The notes below the pieces were generated by a model that saw only the letters and a list, made by a program, of their open reading frames with translations, did not search any database and was not told the origin of the DNA. Below, one piece after another: positions 51,442-61,575 of a stretch of DNA of 64,000 nucleotides. The position numbers and the translations under genes are program-made. Numbering within the stretch: the stretch's first letter is position 1; each line of letters opens with the position of its first letter. Source of the stretch: Aphrocallistes beatrix (lineage: Eukaryota; Porifera; Hexactinellida; Sceptrulophora; Aphrocallistidae); contig OY725505.1 in the NCBI GenBank assembly GCA_963281255.1, positions 310,001-374,000 on the forward strand, written 5' to 3'.

Positions 51442-54400
51442 TTAAAGAGACTCTTTCGCAAAGTTACCAAAGTGTTGTGGCATAGTGCGAGGGCCTTTCG
51501 GTTTGGTCAGTCGGATACCGAATCCAACTGGACCGTATTCAATGTTGCCACGTTTATTAAGGTGGCGTTGTTGGTCCGTAGTAACCATTGTGTCGCTGTC
51601 TGGAATGTTCGGGGCATGGGACAAATTCTGGAATTTATTCGGTTTAAAGATGTCATGTTTCTTTAAACTCGAGATTAAATGGCCTACTCCCTTTTTAGAC
51701 TGGTAAGGAGGAGTTGTGCTAGGTTTGTCAGTTGGGGAAGGTAAAGGAGGTAATTTATCTGTATTTTTCTCCAAATACGCCGCTACGGGAACCGGATCGT
51801 TTCGAGGCGCTTTATAAATTTCCGGTTTTACAGGTTCGATTTCCCTTTTCACAGTTGTAATCTCTTCATAGTCTTCTTCAGGGTTCGTCGTGGGTGGCGA
51901 TACCGGAACAAGAGTCTCTATACTTGGAGGAGGAGCAATGATATTTTCCATGCTCCCCATCATATCCCGGTCCTCCAACGTTTTTAAAGGAACTGGAGGA
52001 GCATCCAGAGGAAACGAGGCAGCTGATTGAAGGTTGTTATTAGAGGTAGATTTGCGCGGGGGTATTAAGGGTGGTGGCGAATCGCTAATTGTTTTTTTAC
52101 TCAATAATATGTGTTCACAACTTGACTCTAATTTGTTTTGCTGCAACGTTGCTTTAGCCACTGGTTGATTGTTCCGTGGCTCCCAGTAGTCAACTTCATC
52201 ACCATCATCATCATCGCTATAGGCGGTTTTGTCTATGGAGGCTCCGCGTAATAGTTCTGATATGGAGCTGACTGAGGTGGGAGCTTCCGGTTCAGTTGGA
52301 GAAGGTGCTTTGGGTGTGGGAGCCTTCAAAAGTTTTAAATATTTTAAGGAAAGACCAATGCAAAAATGGAAGAAATTAATAGTAATTTTTTGTTTTAATA
52401 TAATCTTGAAATTTTTGTATTAGTCAATCATAGCCCACTGCATATTAGGCTTCACAATAACGAGCAGATTTTGGACTAGGAATGCGATGGAAGATGGTTG
52501 AACTAATACATGAACTGCCTTAAATCATTAACCAAGTACAATAGAGCTTAGGAATGTACTACTAGCATAGAGCTTAGGAATGTACTACTAGTATTAAACC
52601 CATTCACATCTCGGTTTTATGCGAAAAATTTAATAATAATAACACTTAGAAGTGCCCTTAAACGGCCTCTGAAAATCACTAAATTTGTCACAAATATAAC
52701 CTATTGCGTAATCATATGGTGACTAATCTAAATTTTAACGGATATGGGTACTTTGACACCATATCTATATATGTTAGTAATATATTCCTAAGCTCTATTG
52801 TACTTGGTTAATGATTTAAGGCAGCTCATGTATTAGTTCAACCATCTTCCACCGCATCCCTAGTCCAAATCCGCAAGTTACTGTGAGGCCTTATATGCAA
52901 AATGTTTGATATTCTTTTAATTATTTCGTTTTTGACAAATATTGAAACTAATTTTTATTGGTATACATTTATAATTCATATCTTTAATATCAGTTCAAAT
53001 TTTTTTTAAATGCTTGGAATTGCGATAAAAGATTGAGGGAAGGTGTAACAATAGTATTATACTTTTATATTGTGTCCCACCTTTCTCATGGCTTAAGTTG
53101 GCATGCGTGATAAAATATCTAATTTTCTCAATTCACCTATTAATTATATCACGTATACCATCTTTCCCTGAATAAGCGCCGGGGGGTTAGGTAAGATGCG
53201 AACATTTTAAGGTAGGTAAACCATTTGTTATGGCTAGTTGTATTTATGAATATTCTTAGTGATTAGTCAAGAGATTGGAAATCGTTTATCTCTTCCAAAT
53301 GCGACTGTTTTTCAATCGATACGGCGATTTAAATTTCTGAGTGGGGGTTTAAGGTACACGAATAAGATATTCACCGTGTGCTTATTCGGGGAAAGAAGAG
53401 GGAAGTTCTATTGACTTTGCAATGCAAAAAAATAATAAAAAAAGTTAGAAACTCACCGTTTTCGTAGGCTGAGGAAGTGGAATAGGAGAACTCTTGTAAG
53501 GTTTCACCACAGGTACCGTATTCACATTTGATTGAATTTCAGCTGATCTCTTACTCATGACAGGTGGAGGCGAATCTGTACGTGTAAATGGAAACGAACT
53601 TGTCAAAGGACGTTCAAGGAATTTCGATTTTAATGGTCGAACAACGTTTTCCTCGCTTGTTTGTTCTAATGAGCTGGTCGGTAAAGATTTTTTCGATTCG
53701 AAAATAGCAAATTTAGGAGCCAATCCATTTTCAGATATAGAAACTCTTTTGTGAGGAATAGTGGGCTTTGGACTTTTTTGATGAAACGATGGAGGAATCA
53801 TAGGTTTCATGGCCTGTTCAGAAGAAGCTGACTTTAATTCTGGATGAGTATTAGCCGAATTATCTTGAATCGCATCTAATGAACGAACGGAAATGGATGG
53901 TTCTGGACTATTATAAGGGAGCGGAAGAGATTTTTTCAAGATGTCAGGTTTCGAAGATATAAACGGTTTTTGTGGTGGAATCTGAGGTTTGAGATGTTTT
54001 CGTGAATCATCTTTCATCATAGAATTACGCATCGGGGATGCATGATCTAAAATAATAATTAATAATATAAGGACGAGGAAGAGGGATTGTGTGTTATTTT
54101 TCCCCCCAGAAAGATGATACAGTCTCCCCCCAGAAAGATGATACAGTCGACTCCGCTTAATAGGGTCACATCGGTCAGAGGACATTTTGCCCCGATTAAG
54201 CGGAGAACCCTATTAACCGAAAATAGTTCGTATTAGCTTCTATGTGTGAGAACTATTCCGGTCATTAAGCGGTTGACCCGATTAAGCGGACTCGACTGTA
54301 TTTGGCATCATTGCCAATTTCTATTTATCAAATCACTCGAGTAATTACATCTATCGGAAATTTAATTCGCCGTATATACTGAATGTAGCCGGGGTGATTA

Positions 54401-57400
54401 TTAATTTTTAGCCCCATTTACCACCTGAAGGAAAAATAATACAGTCAACTACGCTTAATAGGGTCACATCGGTCCCAGGATATTTAGTCCCGATAAAGCG
54501 GAGTTCCCGATCAACCGATGAAATTTAGTATTAACTTCTATGTATGGGAACCATTCTGTTCCTGGAGACTTGTCCCAATAAAGCAGTTGTCCCGATCAAG
54601 TGGAGTTGACTGTATTTCAGAATTAAGAGAGTTTTCAACTCTCTTAATTCTGAAATACAGCCAACTCCACTTGATCGGGACAAATGAATATTACCAAACG
54701 AGTGAATCAAGAAATGGCAGGAGGAAAGAATATATATAATTTTTTTCTAACAAGGTACGAAAAGGTTCAGCACCCAATTGGGGGGGGGGGGGGGGGGGGG
54801 TAATTCGAGGGCCGGGTACTAATTGAGGATATACGGTATTTAAAATACTTTTATCAAGTAGAAATGGGACAATATCAATAATCAGCCTCCAACTACTATT
54901 CAAGGATATTAGGTATATAGGTTTAAGTTAAAACGACAAATCAGTTATTATGTAAAATATCTGAAAATTTCAGGCAATTTCCATCGGTTTTTATGCATAA
55001 TGCCTGAAATTTTCAGATATTTTACATAATAACTGATTTGACGTATTAACTGTGACAAACAAAAGCACTTCACTCGCTTGCGTTGTGTGTACTCTCAAGG
55101 CGAGCATTTCGTACTAATAACTACGGCCTCTATTCAGAGACGTAATCAACTATAATCAAACATTGATTCGATCTTCAGATTTTTTATGATATATCTAAAC
55201 ACCAAGGACTTAATTAAGATAAAATATTTAAATATAAGCTCACTTGAAGCAAAGTCTTCTTCCACTTCACCTCCTAACTCCGTGCTACAAGCAACCTCAT
55301 CTATCCCTGACGGATTCTGTGGTTCAGGTAAAGTTATCTGACTCAATTTCTCAGCAACACTTTCATCGAACATGTGTAACACGGAAGGATCGTGTTGATA
55401 ATCGTCTAAGTATTTCCGCACCAGATGGAAGACTGCTTTATATACGAGCACGTATTGGTCTTTCGTCTGTACCATGGCTGGTCTCTGCTTACGCATGCTC
55501 TCAACTATCTCGTAGACCTGGTTGGCTGTTCTGAACTTTTTACTTTCAAGAAGTGACCATGCATAGTCTATCCCGATTAGAGTTCCTAGGAGAGTAAATC
55601 AGGATCAGGATAGAAATTTTTTAAAGAATTCCTTTAGGTTTCGTCTAAATATTTTTGGAAAGGCATGCATTCGAACTTTTTAAAAGGACTTAAGTTCGAA
55701 TTCATGCCTCTTTAAGAATATAAGGACGAACTCTTCGTTGGCTATGATAGCCTGGAATTAATTTAAACTACGTGTCTTAGGCAATTTTCAAATTTTATGA
55801 CTTCAAACTATCAGTGATAAATTAGTCGCAATAATTTATAGGGTACGTAAGTTGAGCAGAGGACATGAGGATAATTTTTTCAAAAATTTCTGAATGAACG
55901 AGCGAGAGAAATTTTATCCTAAATAATAATTTTATAAATTTGAAAATTTAGGTACGTATTCGATAATCAATAAAATTAAATTTGAAACGGATAAGGTTAG
56001 TTACATAAGTGGTTAAGGACATACAATTTCAGACAAAGGTAAGTCCAGTTTCCCTATGAAAAGGAAATCTTCAAAACGTGCCTTTTATATTTCTTTTGTC
56101 CAGAAATTTAGAAGGCAAATAAAAATTAGATTCTAAGAAATATCGACCAATCTGATTTTTAAGGTTTCGATCCACAACCCTGAAAGATCGATATGCCATT
56201 ATTTTGAATACATATTGGTCAATATTCATAGCTGAAGGCTCATCACTGACCAAAATGTCCAAAATATATTCCTGAAACTCGTATTACACTATCTCATACA
56301 ATCATAGATAATGATAGTGATGTTAAGACTGATTCGCAGAGTATTTTAATCACTCCACCAAATCAACATCGATATCTTTTCCATCATTTAAATCTTCGCA
56401 TACGAAATTTAGTTTTAGCTTTCGCCCCAGAAAATTTAGTTTCATCGGCCGTTACTGGTTGAATTTGAAAGTACAATCAAAACGTTTTTTCTTACTATTT
56501 CTTTTCAGGTTCAAACAGTAAGAAAAAAACGATAGTAATAAAAAGCCGATGGAAATACATAGATTTTGAATTTTTCGCACCATAAACATTCTGAAATAGT
56601 ATGTAAGAAAAACCGGTTTCGACTGTATATTGGCCAATACACTATTGCCGTAAACTGGGACGACTTTGGCCCTAGGAGGTGACTTTGTCCCACAATAGCA
56701 ATTTTAATAAAATATACTCAAACTTAGAAATATTGCGGTTTAAATACCTTTGGATATATTGAGAATTTCATTCAACATATTATCAATGTGATTACATTGA
56801 TTCATAAGTTTGAGTATATATTACTAAAATTGCTATTGTGGGACAAAGTCACCTCTTAGGGCCAAAGTCGCCCCAGTTTACGGTATTTGATGATGACTCG
56901 ATATGTCGAAATGTGGTTTTAGATCTACTATTCAAATTCACCTGTTCTCCCACATCCAGCGCTACAATGAATAACAATAGGCACATCATTTCCATAGGGA
57001 ACGATAGCTCGAAACTTCTTGATAATATTCAATATCGGTTTCACATTACTAGGCACTCCATGGTCTGGCCAGCCTGTGTAGTGTAGCTGTGTCAGCATTT
57101 GATCTTCATCGCCGCACTTTATATGCATTTTACGCTGAATGAAATCCTCCGAGATGTTATCATCAGAAACGTGTGTCACAGTTATGGCACCGAATTGTTG
57201 CACTTCACCTGGGGAAACCCAATACTGCTTACACTTGGATTTGCCCAGCTCGATCTCACGACATGCCATCACCACGACTTCTATCGCATGGTACCAAAGC
57301 ATTCGCCAGAAATCATTGACAGTGTAGCTATTCGGTCCTTGAGCGGCGATGTAGCTGAGTTTATTCATAGGATCAGCGACGTAACTCGCGTTTATATACT

Positions 57401-57671
57401 CTGACCCTTCCTCGCCTTCGACAGGGTATAACTCCACACGGCGAGACTCAAAGGGTAGAATATCCTTATAGCGATTTTTCTTTTTATTGATCGGGAGTGA
57501 TCCTATGGCTGTGTTGTATTTGTCATTCGTTTTGAGTTGAGTGCTCATTGATTTGAGTTCGTAGAACTCGTTAGCGAACCCATCTTCATTCGTTGACGCG
57601 TCTACTGCACTGAGAGACGACACATGATGGAGAAATCCGAAGAGTAGTTTCACCTGATCAACACTAGACAT
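51442..57671 (-). CDS. PTPN12: PTP-PEST family protein tyrosine phosphatase
   Basis: Four exons: 56942-57671, 55244-55585, 53457-54046, 51442-52323. Junctions are ACAG|GTGAAT...CCTAG|GA, TTCAA|GTGAGC...TTTAG|AT, ACG|GTGAGT...GAAG|GCT, and the sum is in frame (847 residues from the ATG at 57671). The catalytic domain spans about 30-300: KNRYKDILPFE, the WPDHGVP loop, and the signature HCSAGCGRTG split across exons 1 and 2, followed by the Q loop VQTKDQY. A long Pro/Ser-rich tail with PPR/PPxP motifs follows. The C-terminus GFGIRLTKPKGPR is the C-terminal homology motif of PTPN12/18/22, which in vertebrates binds PSTPIP adaptors. The symbol marks the group; it is likely one ancestral orthologue of all three. 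Exon 1 could have a further upstream exon. Confidence 0.9.
52439..52901. mobile_element. Foldback element in PTP intron 3
   Basis: Two arms of about 125 bp, complementary with few differences (left starts TGCATATTAGGCTTCACAAT, right ends in the complement). The left arm carries a duplicated TAGAGCTTAGGAATGTACTA unit. The interior resembles sequence at 60125-60240 and 60700-60725. Confidence 0.65.
54144..54298. mobile_element. Pogo/Tigger-like MITE, subfamily A, in PTP intron 2
   Basis: A TA-flanked 155-bp element, ends CAGTCGACTCCGCTTAAT and ATTAAGCGGACTCGACTG. The CAGAAAGATGATACAGT preceding it is doubled (about 54108-54146). Confidence 0.8.
54442..54612. mobile_element. Pogo/Tigger-like MITE, subfamily B, in PTP intron 2
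   Basis: A 171-bp element, ends CAGTCAACTACGCTTAATAG and CAAGTGGAGTTGACTG, flanked by TA. It merges at its right end into the palindrome 54588-54682. Confidence 0.75.
54588..54682. repeat. 95-bp near-perfect palindrome
   Basis: Arms of about 46 bp (TGTCCCGATCAAGTGGAGTT..., ...TTAAGAGAGTT) around the 3-nt loop TTC. The palindrome duplicates, inverted, the right end of the adjacent MITE plus its flank, as expected from a hairpin-mediated rearrangement. Confidence 0.8.
54780..54800. repeat. Run of 21 G
   Basis: An uninterrupted homopolymer in an AT-rich intron of the PTP gene. The coding-strand transcript would carry C21; the plus strand can form a G-quadruplex. The exact length is prone to sequencing error. 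Confidence 0.95.
54937..55040. repeat. Perfect 40-bp inverted repeat (hairpin) in PTP intron 2
   Basis: Arms CAAATCAGTTATTATGTAAA... and the exact complement around a ~24-nt loop. It may be a miniature foldback element; related CATAATAACTGAAATTTTC sequence occurs near 39565-39600. Confidence 0.75.
56648..56883. mobile_element. MITE with long inverted ends in PTP intron 1
   Basis: Inverted ends CCGTAAACTGGGACGACTTT and AAAGTCGCCCCAGTTTACGG. The arms continue for about 70 bp (GACTTTGTCCCACAATAGCA / TGCTATTGTGGGACAAAGTC). It is 236 bp and non-coding. Confidence 0.75.
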
Positions 57672-57902
57672 GCTAGATCTAGGTTGGCTAGTCGTAATTA
57701 TGAGTATAGAAATTAGAATAATCAACTAAAAATAAATTGTAAAATATGAAAAAGATTACTTTTATGAGGTTGCCTTAGAAAGATCAGCCTACTCGATAAG
57801 ATACGACTCACTTTATCAGTTCTAAGCCATCCTTATCGTATCCAATAGCCATTATTTTGAGAAATCAGCAGATTATTAAATTTATAATTCATTAACACCA
57901 TG

Positions 57903-58125
57903 CATACATACCAACTTGAGTCGTGATAAAAGCGAGGCGCGGTGTTGAATTTCGCGGGACATGGCGGGACGAATAAAAAAGTATTATACAGAATAAAAAA
58001 GTATTATACATTGACTCACAAAAAGCGGGACAAAATAGGGATTTCATTTAAAATCGGGACACTCGTGAAAATGATCTCATACGAAACGAATAGTGAAAAA
58101 AGCAGGACAGTTTAATGCATGGACA
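57903..58125. mobile_element. MITE of the CATACATGCCAA family
   Basis: Reverse copy relative to the one at 58439 (CATACATACCAACTTGAGTC start; GCGGGACATGGCGGGACGAA and GGGACAAAATAGGGATTTCA inside). Contains an 18-bp tandem duplication (GAATAAAAAAGTATTATACA). Confidence 0.7.
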
Positions 58126-58438
58126 TATGACTTATCTGATACAAATAGTAAGGATTTGAGATAGTTTGCCCTATTTTACCCTCAGCATTTGAAGAACCCA
58201 TCTAATATTTTTTATTTTATGTCCTTAGCTATGGATGCTTCGTGAAATGTGTTCAACCAGAGGTACACCATGGATGGAAAGAAATAATATATGTACTTGT
58301 AAATTTAATTAATTCAGTAAAATTATTTACTTGTAATTCAAGTACTTGATTAGGTAAATGCATGTGTTTTCAAAAACTAGTTAATAATTGCTAAATCATC
58401 GAGAAGTCATCATGATGATGTTAGATAGTTTCGCAGAG

Positions 58439-58635
58439 CATACATGCCAAACGTCCCGCTTTTTTCACTCTTCTATTGAGGTAACTTTGACGAGTGTCCC
58501 GTTTTTACATGAAATCTCCCCATTATGTCCCGCTTTTTTGGATTCTGTGTATAATACTTTTCTATTGCGTCCCGCCATGTCCCTCGAAATTCAACGCCGC
58601 GTCCCGTTTAATCATGAATATAGTTGGCATGTATG
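58439..58635. mobile_element. MITE of the CATACATGCCAA family
   Basis: Ends CATACATGCCAAACGTCCCG and AGTTGGCATGTATG. The best-preserved of four copies in the window. Confidence 0.75.
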
Positions 58636-58964
58636 GTAGAGTAATCAAAGTTTAATTATAGCTCTTCTTCATCAAGTGATATCAATTAATATTTTTAATT
58701 AAATTTAGTGATGATAAAGTATGTAATCGAAATTGTATTTCTTAGCAATTAGCAATTTGTTAACAAATTAAGTCTATTTAAACCAATTTACCTTGCATAC
58801 TGTAATTTATTTATGATCCAATTATTAGTTGAAATTTATGCCTCCATAATATTATGCAATACAACTAGTATCAATGAGGTAAATGTAGATTAAACAATGT
58901 AGGGTGAAAATAATTAAACATTACATTGAATTAAAATTGGCTATGCAAACAAAAATCAAACTTC

Positions 58965-58973
58965 TATATAAAG
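58965..58973 (+). promoter_or_regulatory. TATA box of collagen 1
   Basis: TATATAAAG about 100 bp before the chosen ATG at 59068, consistent with a ~70-nt leader. Confidence 0.55.
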
Positions 58974-59067
58974 CAATTAGGTATACTTGTTGAGCATGCA
59001 ATATTATGTAAACGAAAACAATTCATATATAAATAGATGTAAATTAACAAAATTGTCAAAAGGTAGA

Positions 59068-59928
59068 ATGAAGCTAAGTATAATTATTTTTTCCTTAATC
59101 TGCTCAATTCTAATTTTAAGATTAACAAATGTTTCGGCTGCTAAAGATACAAATGAAGTGATTGAAAAGTTATTGAAGGAACAAGAATCTTTAACTTCAA
59201 AAATGAAGAAAATGGGTGAAGAACTTAATAACCTCAAAACATGGATTGGTAACATGGAAAGTTCTAGACAAGTCAGAGCCGTACCAGAATCAGAAATTGA
59301 CTGCTTTTGCTTAGGAGTAAAAGGAGAAAGAGGCAATGATGGTGGGGCAGGCCTACCAGGTCTGAAAGGGGACAAAGGAGGCATTGGGAATGATGGAGGT
59401 GAAGGATTACCGGGGTTAAAAGGTAAGAAAGGAAATAGAGGTTTCCCAGGAGATGATGGGGGCGACGGAACCCCTGGACTACCAGGCCCAACTGGGCGTC
59501 CGGGACCAACTGGAATCGATGGAGCACCAGGATCACGGGGAGAAATAGGACTACAAGGTCCGCCGGGTACTATCGGTAGCAAAGGCGACCAGGGAATTAG
59601 TGGTCCACCTGGAGTACCCACTAGTGTCCATGGTGAAAAAGGTGAAATGGGTCTAAGAGGGGTTGAAGGTATATCAGGACCAAAAGGTGAAAAAGCTGCA
59701 AAAGGAGAAAAAGGAACAATTGGCTCGAAAGGACAACAAGGAGTAGTGGGAGCAAAAGGACCAAAGGGTTCATTCATAATAGGACCAGTTGGTCCCCAGG
59801 GGACGAAAGGATACCGAGGATATCCTGGTCTCAAAGGTGCAAAGGGACAGAAAGGAGCTAAAGGATATAGAAGTTATACTTACTATACCACTTATAAAGG
59901 TCAACGAGGGTCACCAGGACTACAGTAA
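59068..59928 (+). CDS. Secreted short-chain collagen 1
   Basis: 286 residues from the ATG at 59068, chosen because it begins a clean signal peptide (MKLSIIIFSLICSILILRL) and lies at a normal distance from the TATA box; the frame has an earlier ATG at 58996. Residues 27-65 form a charged helical stalk (likely coiled-coil trimerisation), then SSRQVRA (a basic cleavage-like site) and DCFCLGVKGERG, a C-x-C that could link chains. Gly-X-Y triplets follow for about 190 residues, poor in Pro and rich in KGE/KGD/KGA, with two interruptions (VPTSVH; SFIIGP) and a Tyr-rich stretch (YRSYTYYTTYK) near the end. No NC1 or other C-terminal domain. Resembles spongin-like or cuticular short collagens; the exact class is uncertain. 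Confidence 0.85.
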   Translation: MKLSIIIFSLICSILILRLTNVSAAKDTNEVIEKLLKEQESLTSKMKKMGEELNNLKTWIGNMESSRQVRAVPESEIDCFCLGVKGERGNDGGAGLPGLKGDKGGIGNDGGEGLPGLKGKKGNRGFPGDDGGDGTPGLPGPTGRPGPTGIDGAPGSRGEIGLQGPPGTIGSKGDQGISGPPGVPTSVHGEKGEMGLRGVEGISGPKGEKAAKGEKGTIGSKGQQGVVGAKGPKGSFIIGPVGPQGTKGYRGYPGLKGAKGQKGAKGYRSYTYYTTYKGQRGSPGLQ

Positions 59929-61575
59929 ATTTAAGTCATTCAAAAGTGTGTTAAATGTCTGTATCTTAAAGTACAACTCTGTAAATACATTTTTGTGAGT
60001 TAATTTCAATTTTCAATTTCAGATTTTTGGGATTTAGGCCTTTCTATTGTTGCTCTATCAAAAAATTAAACATTAGAAATGCAGTTAACGATGTTTAAAA
60101 CGAGCTAGAACAACAGCATTTTTCGTTCTAAAAGGAGCCTATTGCGCAATCACATGATGACATATCAACTTTTTGACAGCTGAATTGCATACCCTGATAT
60201 GATGTTTGTATATTATAATAATACATTTCTAAGGACTATCGTACACGGCTTTTGATTTATCGATCTAAATAAACTTTGAATTGTGTTAAAACTGGCTTTC
60301 TATTTTCATGCCTTCTTGGTGACATACATGGCCGTGTATTAAGTAGGCCATGGTGGGGCCTTTGGGCTAGCGCTCAGGATTTGTAGGATTATTCCGAATA
60401 TTTCGGAAGTAGTATATGATTAATTTTAATGAAAAAAATTAAATATTATTATAAATTAAGGAAAATTAAGATATAGATAAGTTTATAATGGGATAGGATG
60501 TTACTACATTTGTCATATGCAAGAAAGACAAAGTTCGAAACCCAACTAATAACAAACAACGTTGCTATACAATGTATTGCAATAATTTTATTCCTTTCCT
60601 ATATTAGAGCATAAGACACCACAATAACCTACCTTCTGAATAGATAGCAATACCCCTAGGTTGCTTGAACTTTCCTTTTTGACATCATGTTTATATATGA
60701 TGGTAATACATTCTTAAGGTCTATTTTGCAGCAGGTTGACGATTTTAGATTACTTATTATTAACTCAATGATCTTCTTTGATATCCAGTATAGTCCAATT
60801 TAAGAAGGTTAACAGACTAAACAGGCCTTTTCATAACGTAGGTTACGAAAATATAGTATATTTGTATATTCTAACTGAATTGTTAAAATAGCAACACCAC
60901 AAAAATGAATAAAAGCTGTCCAATTCCCATGCTTACTTGCTAACAGTCCCATTATCGGCGGGACGTCCCGATTTTTGCATTCTTCTATTGAGATAATTTT
61001 CTCGAGTGTCCCACTTTTACAGAGATTTCCCTATTACGTCATATTATTGTATTCTATGTATATAATTCCTATTGCGTCCCGCCATGTCCCGCGAAATTCA
61101 ACGTTGCGTTCCGCTTTTATCATGGCTCAGGTTGGTATGTATGTCCATGCTCAAAATCTTCGTCATTTAGATTTCAGTGTTTTGATTGTGTAAGTTTCAT
61201 TATACTATATTTACGTACTTGTATCAAGGGTTGATTGGAAAAAAAATTGCCAAAATCATTATAAACTTAAAGGAACAAATTAACAATATTTATGGCATAA
61301 AGCTACATCTTAGTACTGACTAACTTGTACTCAGTACTCAGTTAATTCTAGGCCAATTCAGCAATTTACAATAATTGTACAAATATGGTATGATTTAGAT
61401 CAAATCTACCTTTGATTTGTCTAAAAGTTACTTATTCAAGCGAAGGTGCAAACGTAATTCATTGGTAATTGAAGTCATGGTGATTTCAACAATAATGAAC
61501 AAACTAGAACGATATAGTATATAATGTTTTAGGAAACAAATAAACAAAAATAAAAAAGGTTTTGGAACAGCAAAA
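59929..61575. other. Intergenic between the two collagen genes
   Basis: A possible polyadenylation signal AATAAA is at 60268-60273 for collagen 1. One MITE lies at 60929-61143, and dispersed-repeat pieces near 60125-60240 and 60700 recur at 52690-52800. No gene. Confidence 0.6.
60929..61143. mobile_element. MITE of the CATACATGCCAA family, degraded
   Basis: Start CATGCTTACTTGCTAACAGT, interior TCGAGTGTCCCACTTTTAC, end CAGGTTGGTATGTATG. More diverged than the other copies. Confidence 0.65.

Larger units (their letters stand above)
57672..59067. other. Intergenic between PTP-PEST and collagen 1
   Basis: Contains two MITEs of the CATACATGCCAA family in opposite orientation (57903-58125, 58439-58635), the collagen TATA box and the presumed PTP promoter. 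No gene. Confidence 0.6.

Noticed and set aside
51322-51666. Plus-strand frame of 114 codons over the end of the PTP gene
   Set aside because: It is antisense to the conserved PTP-PEST C-terminus (KPKGPR motif) and has no independent support.
56452-56693. Two short minus-strand frames in PTP intron 1
   Set aside because: They overlap a MITE end and lie between exons whose junction is fixed by the HCSAGCGRTG motif; no coding signal.
59004-59834. Long minus-strand Pro-rich frame opposite collagen 1
   Set aside because: It is the antisense shadow of the Gly-X-Y repeat; GGN codons read as NCC Pro/Ser codons on the other strand.
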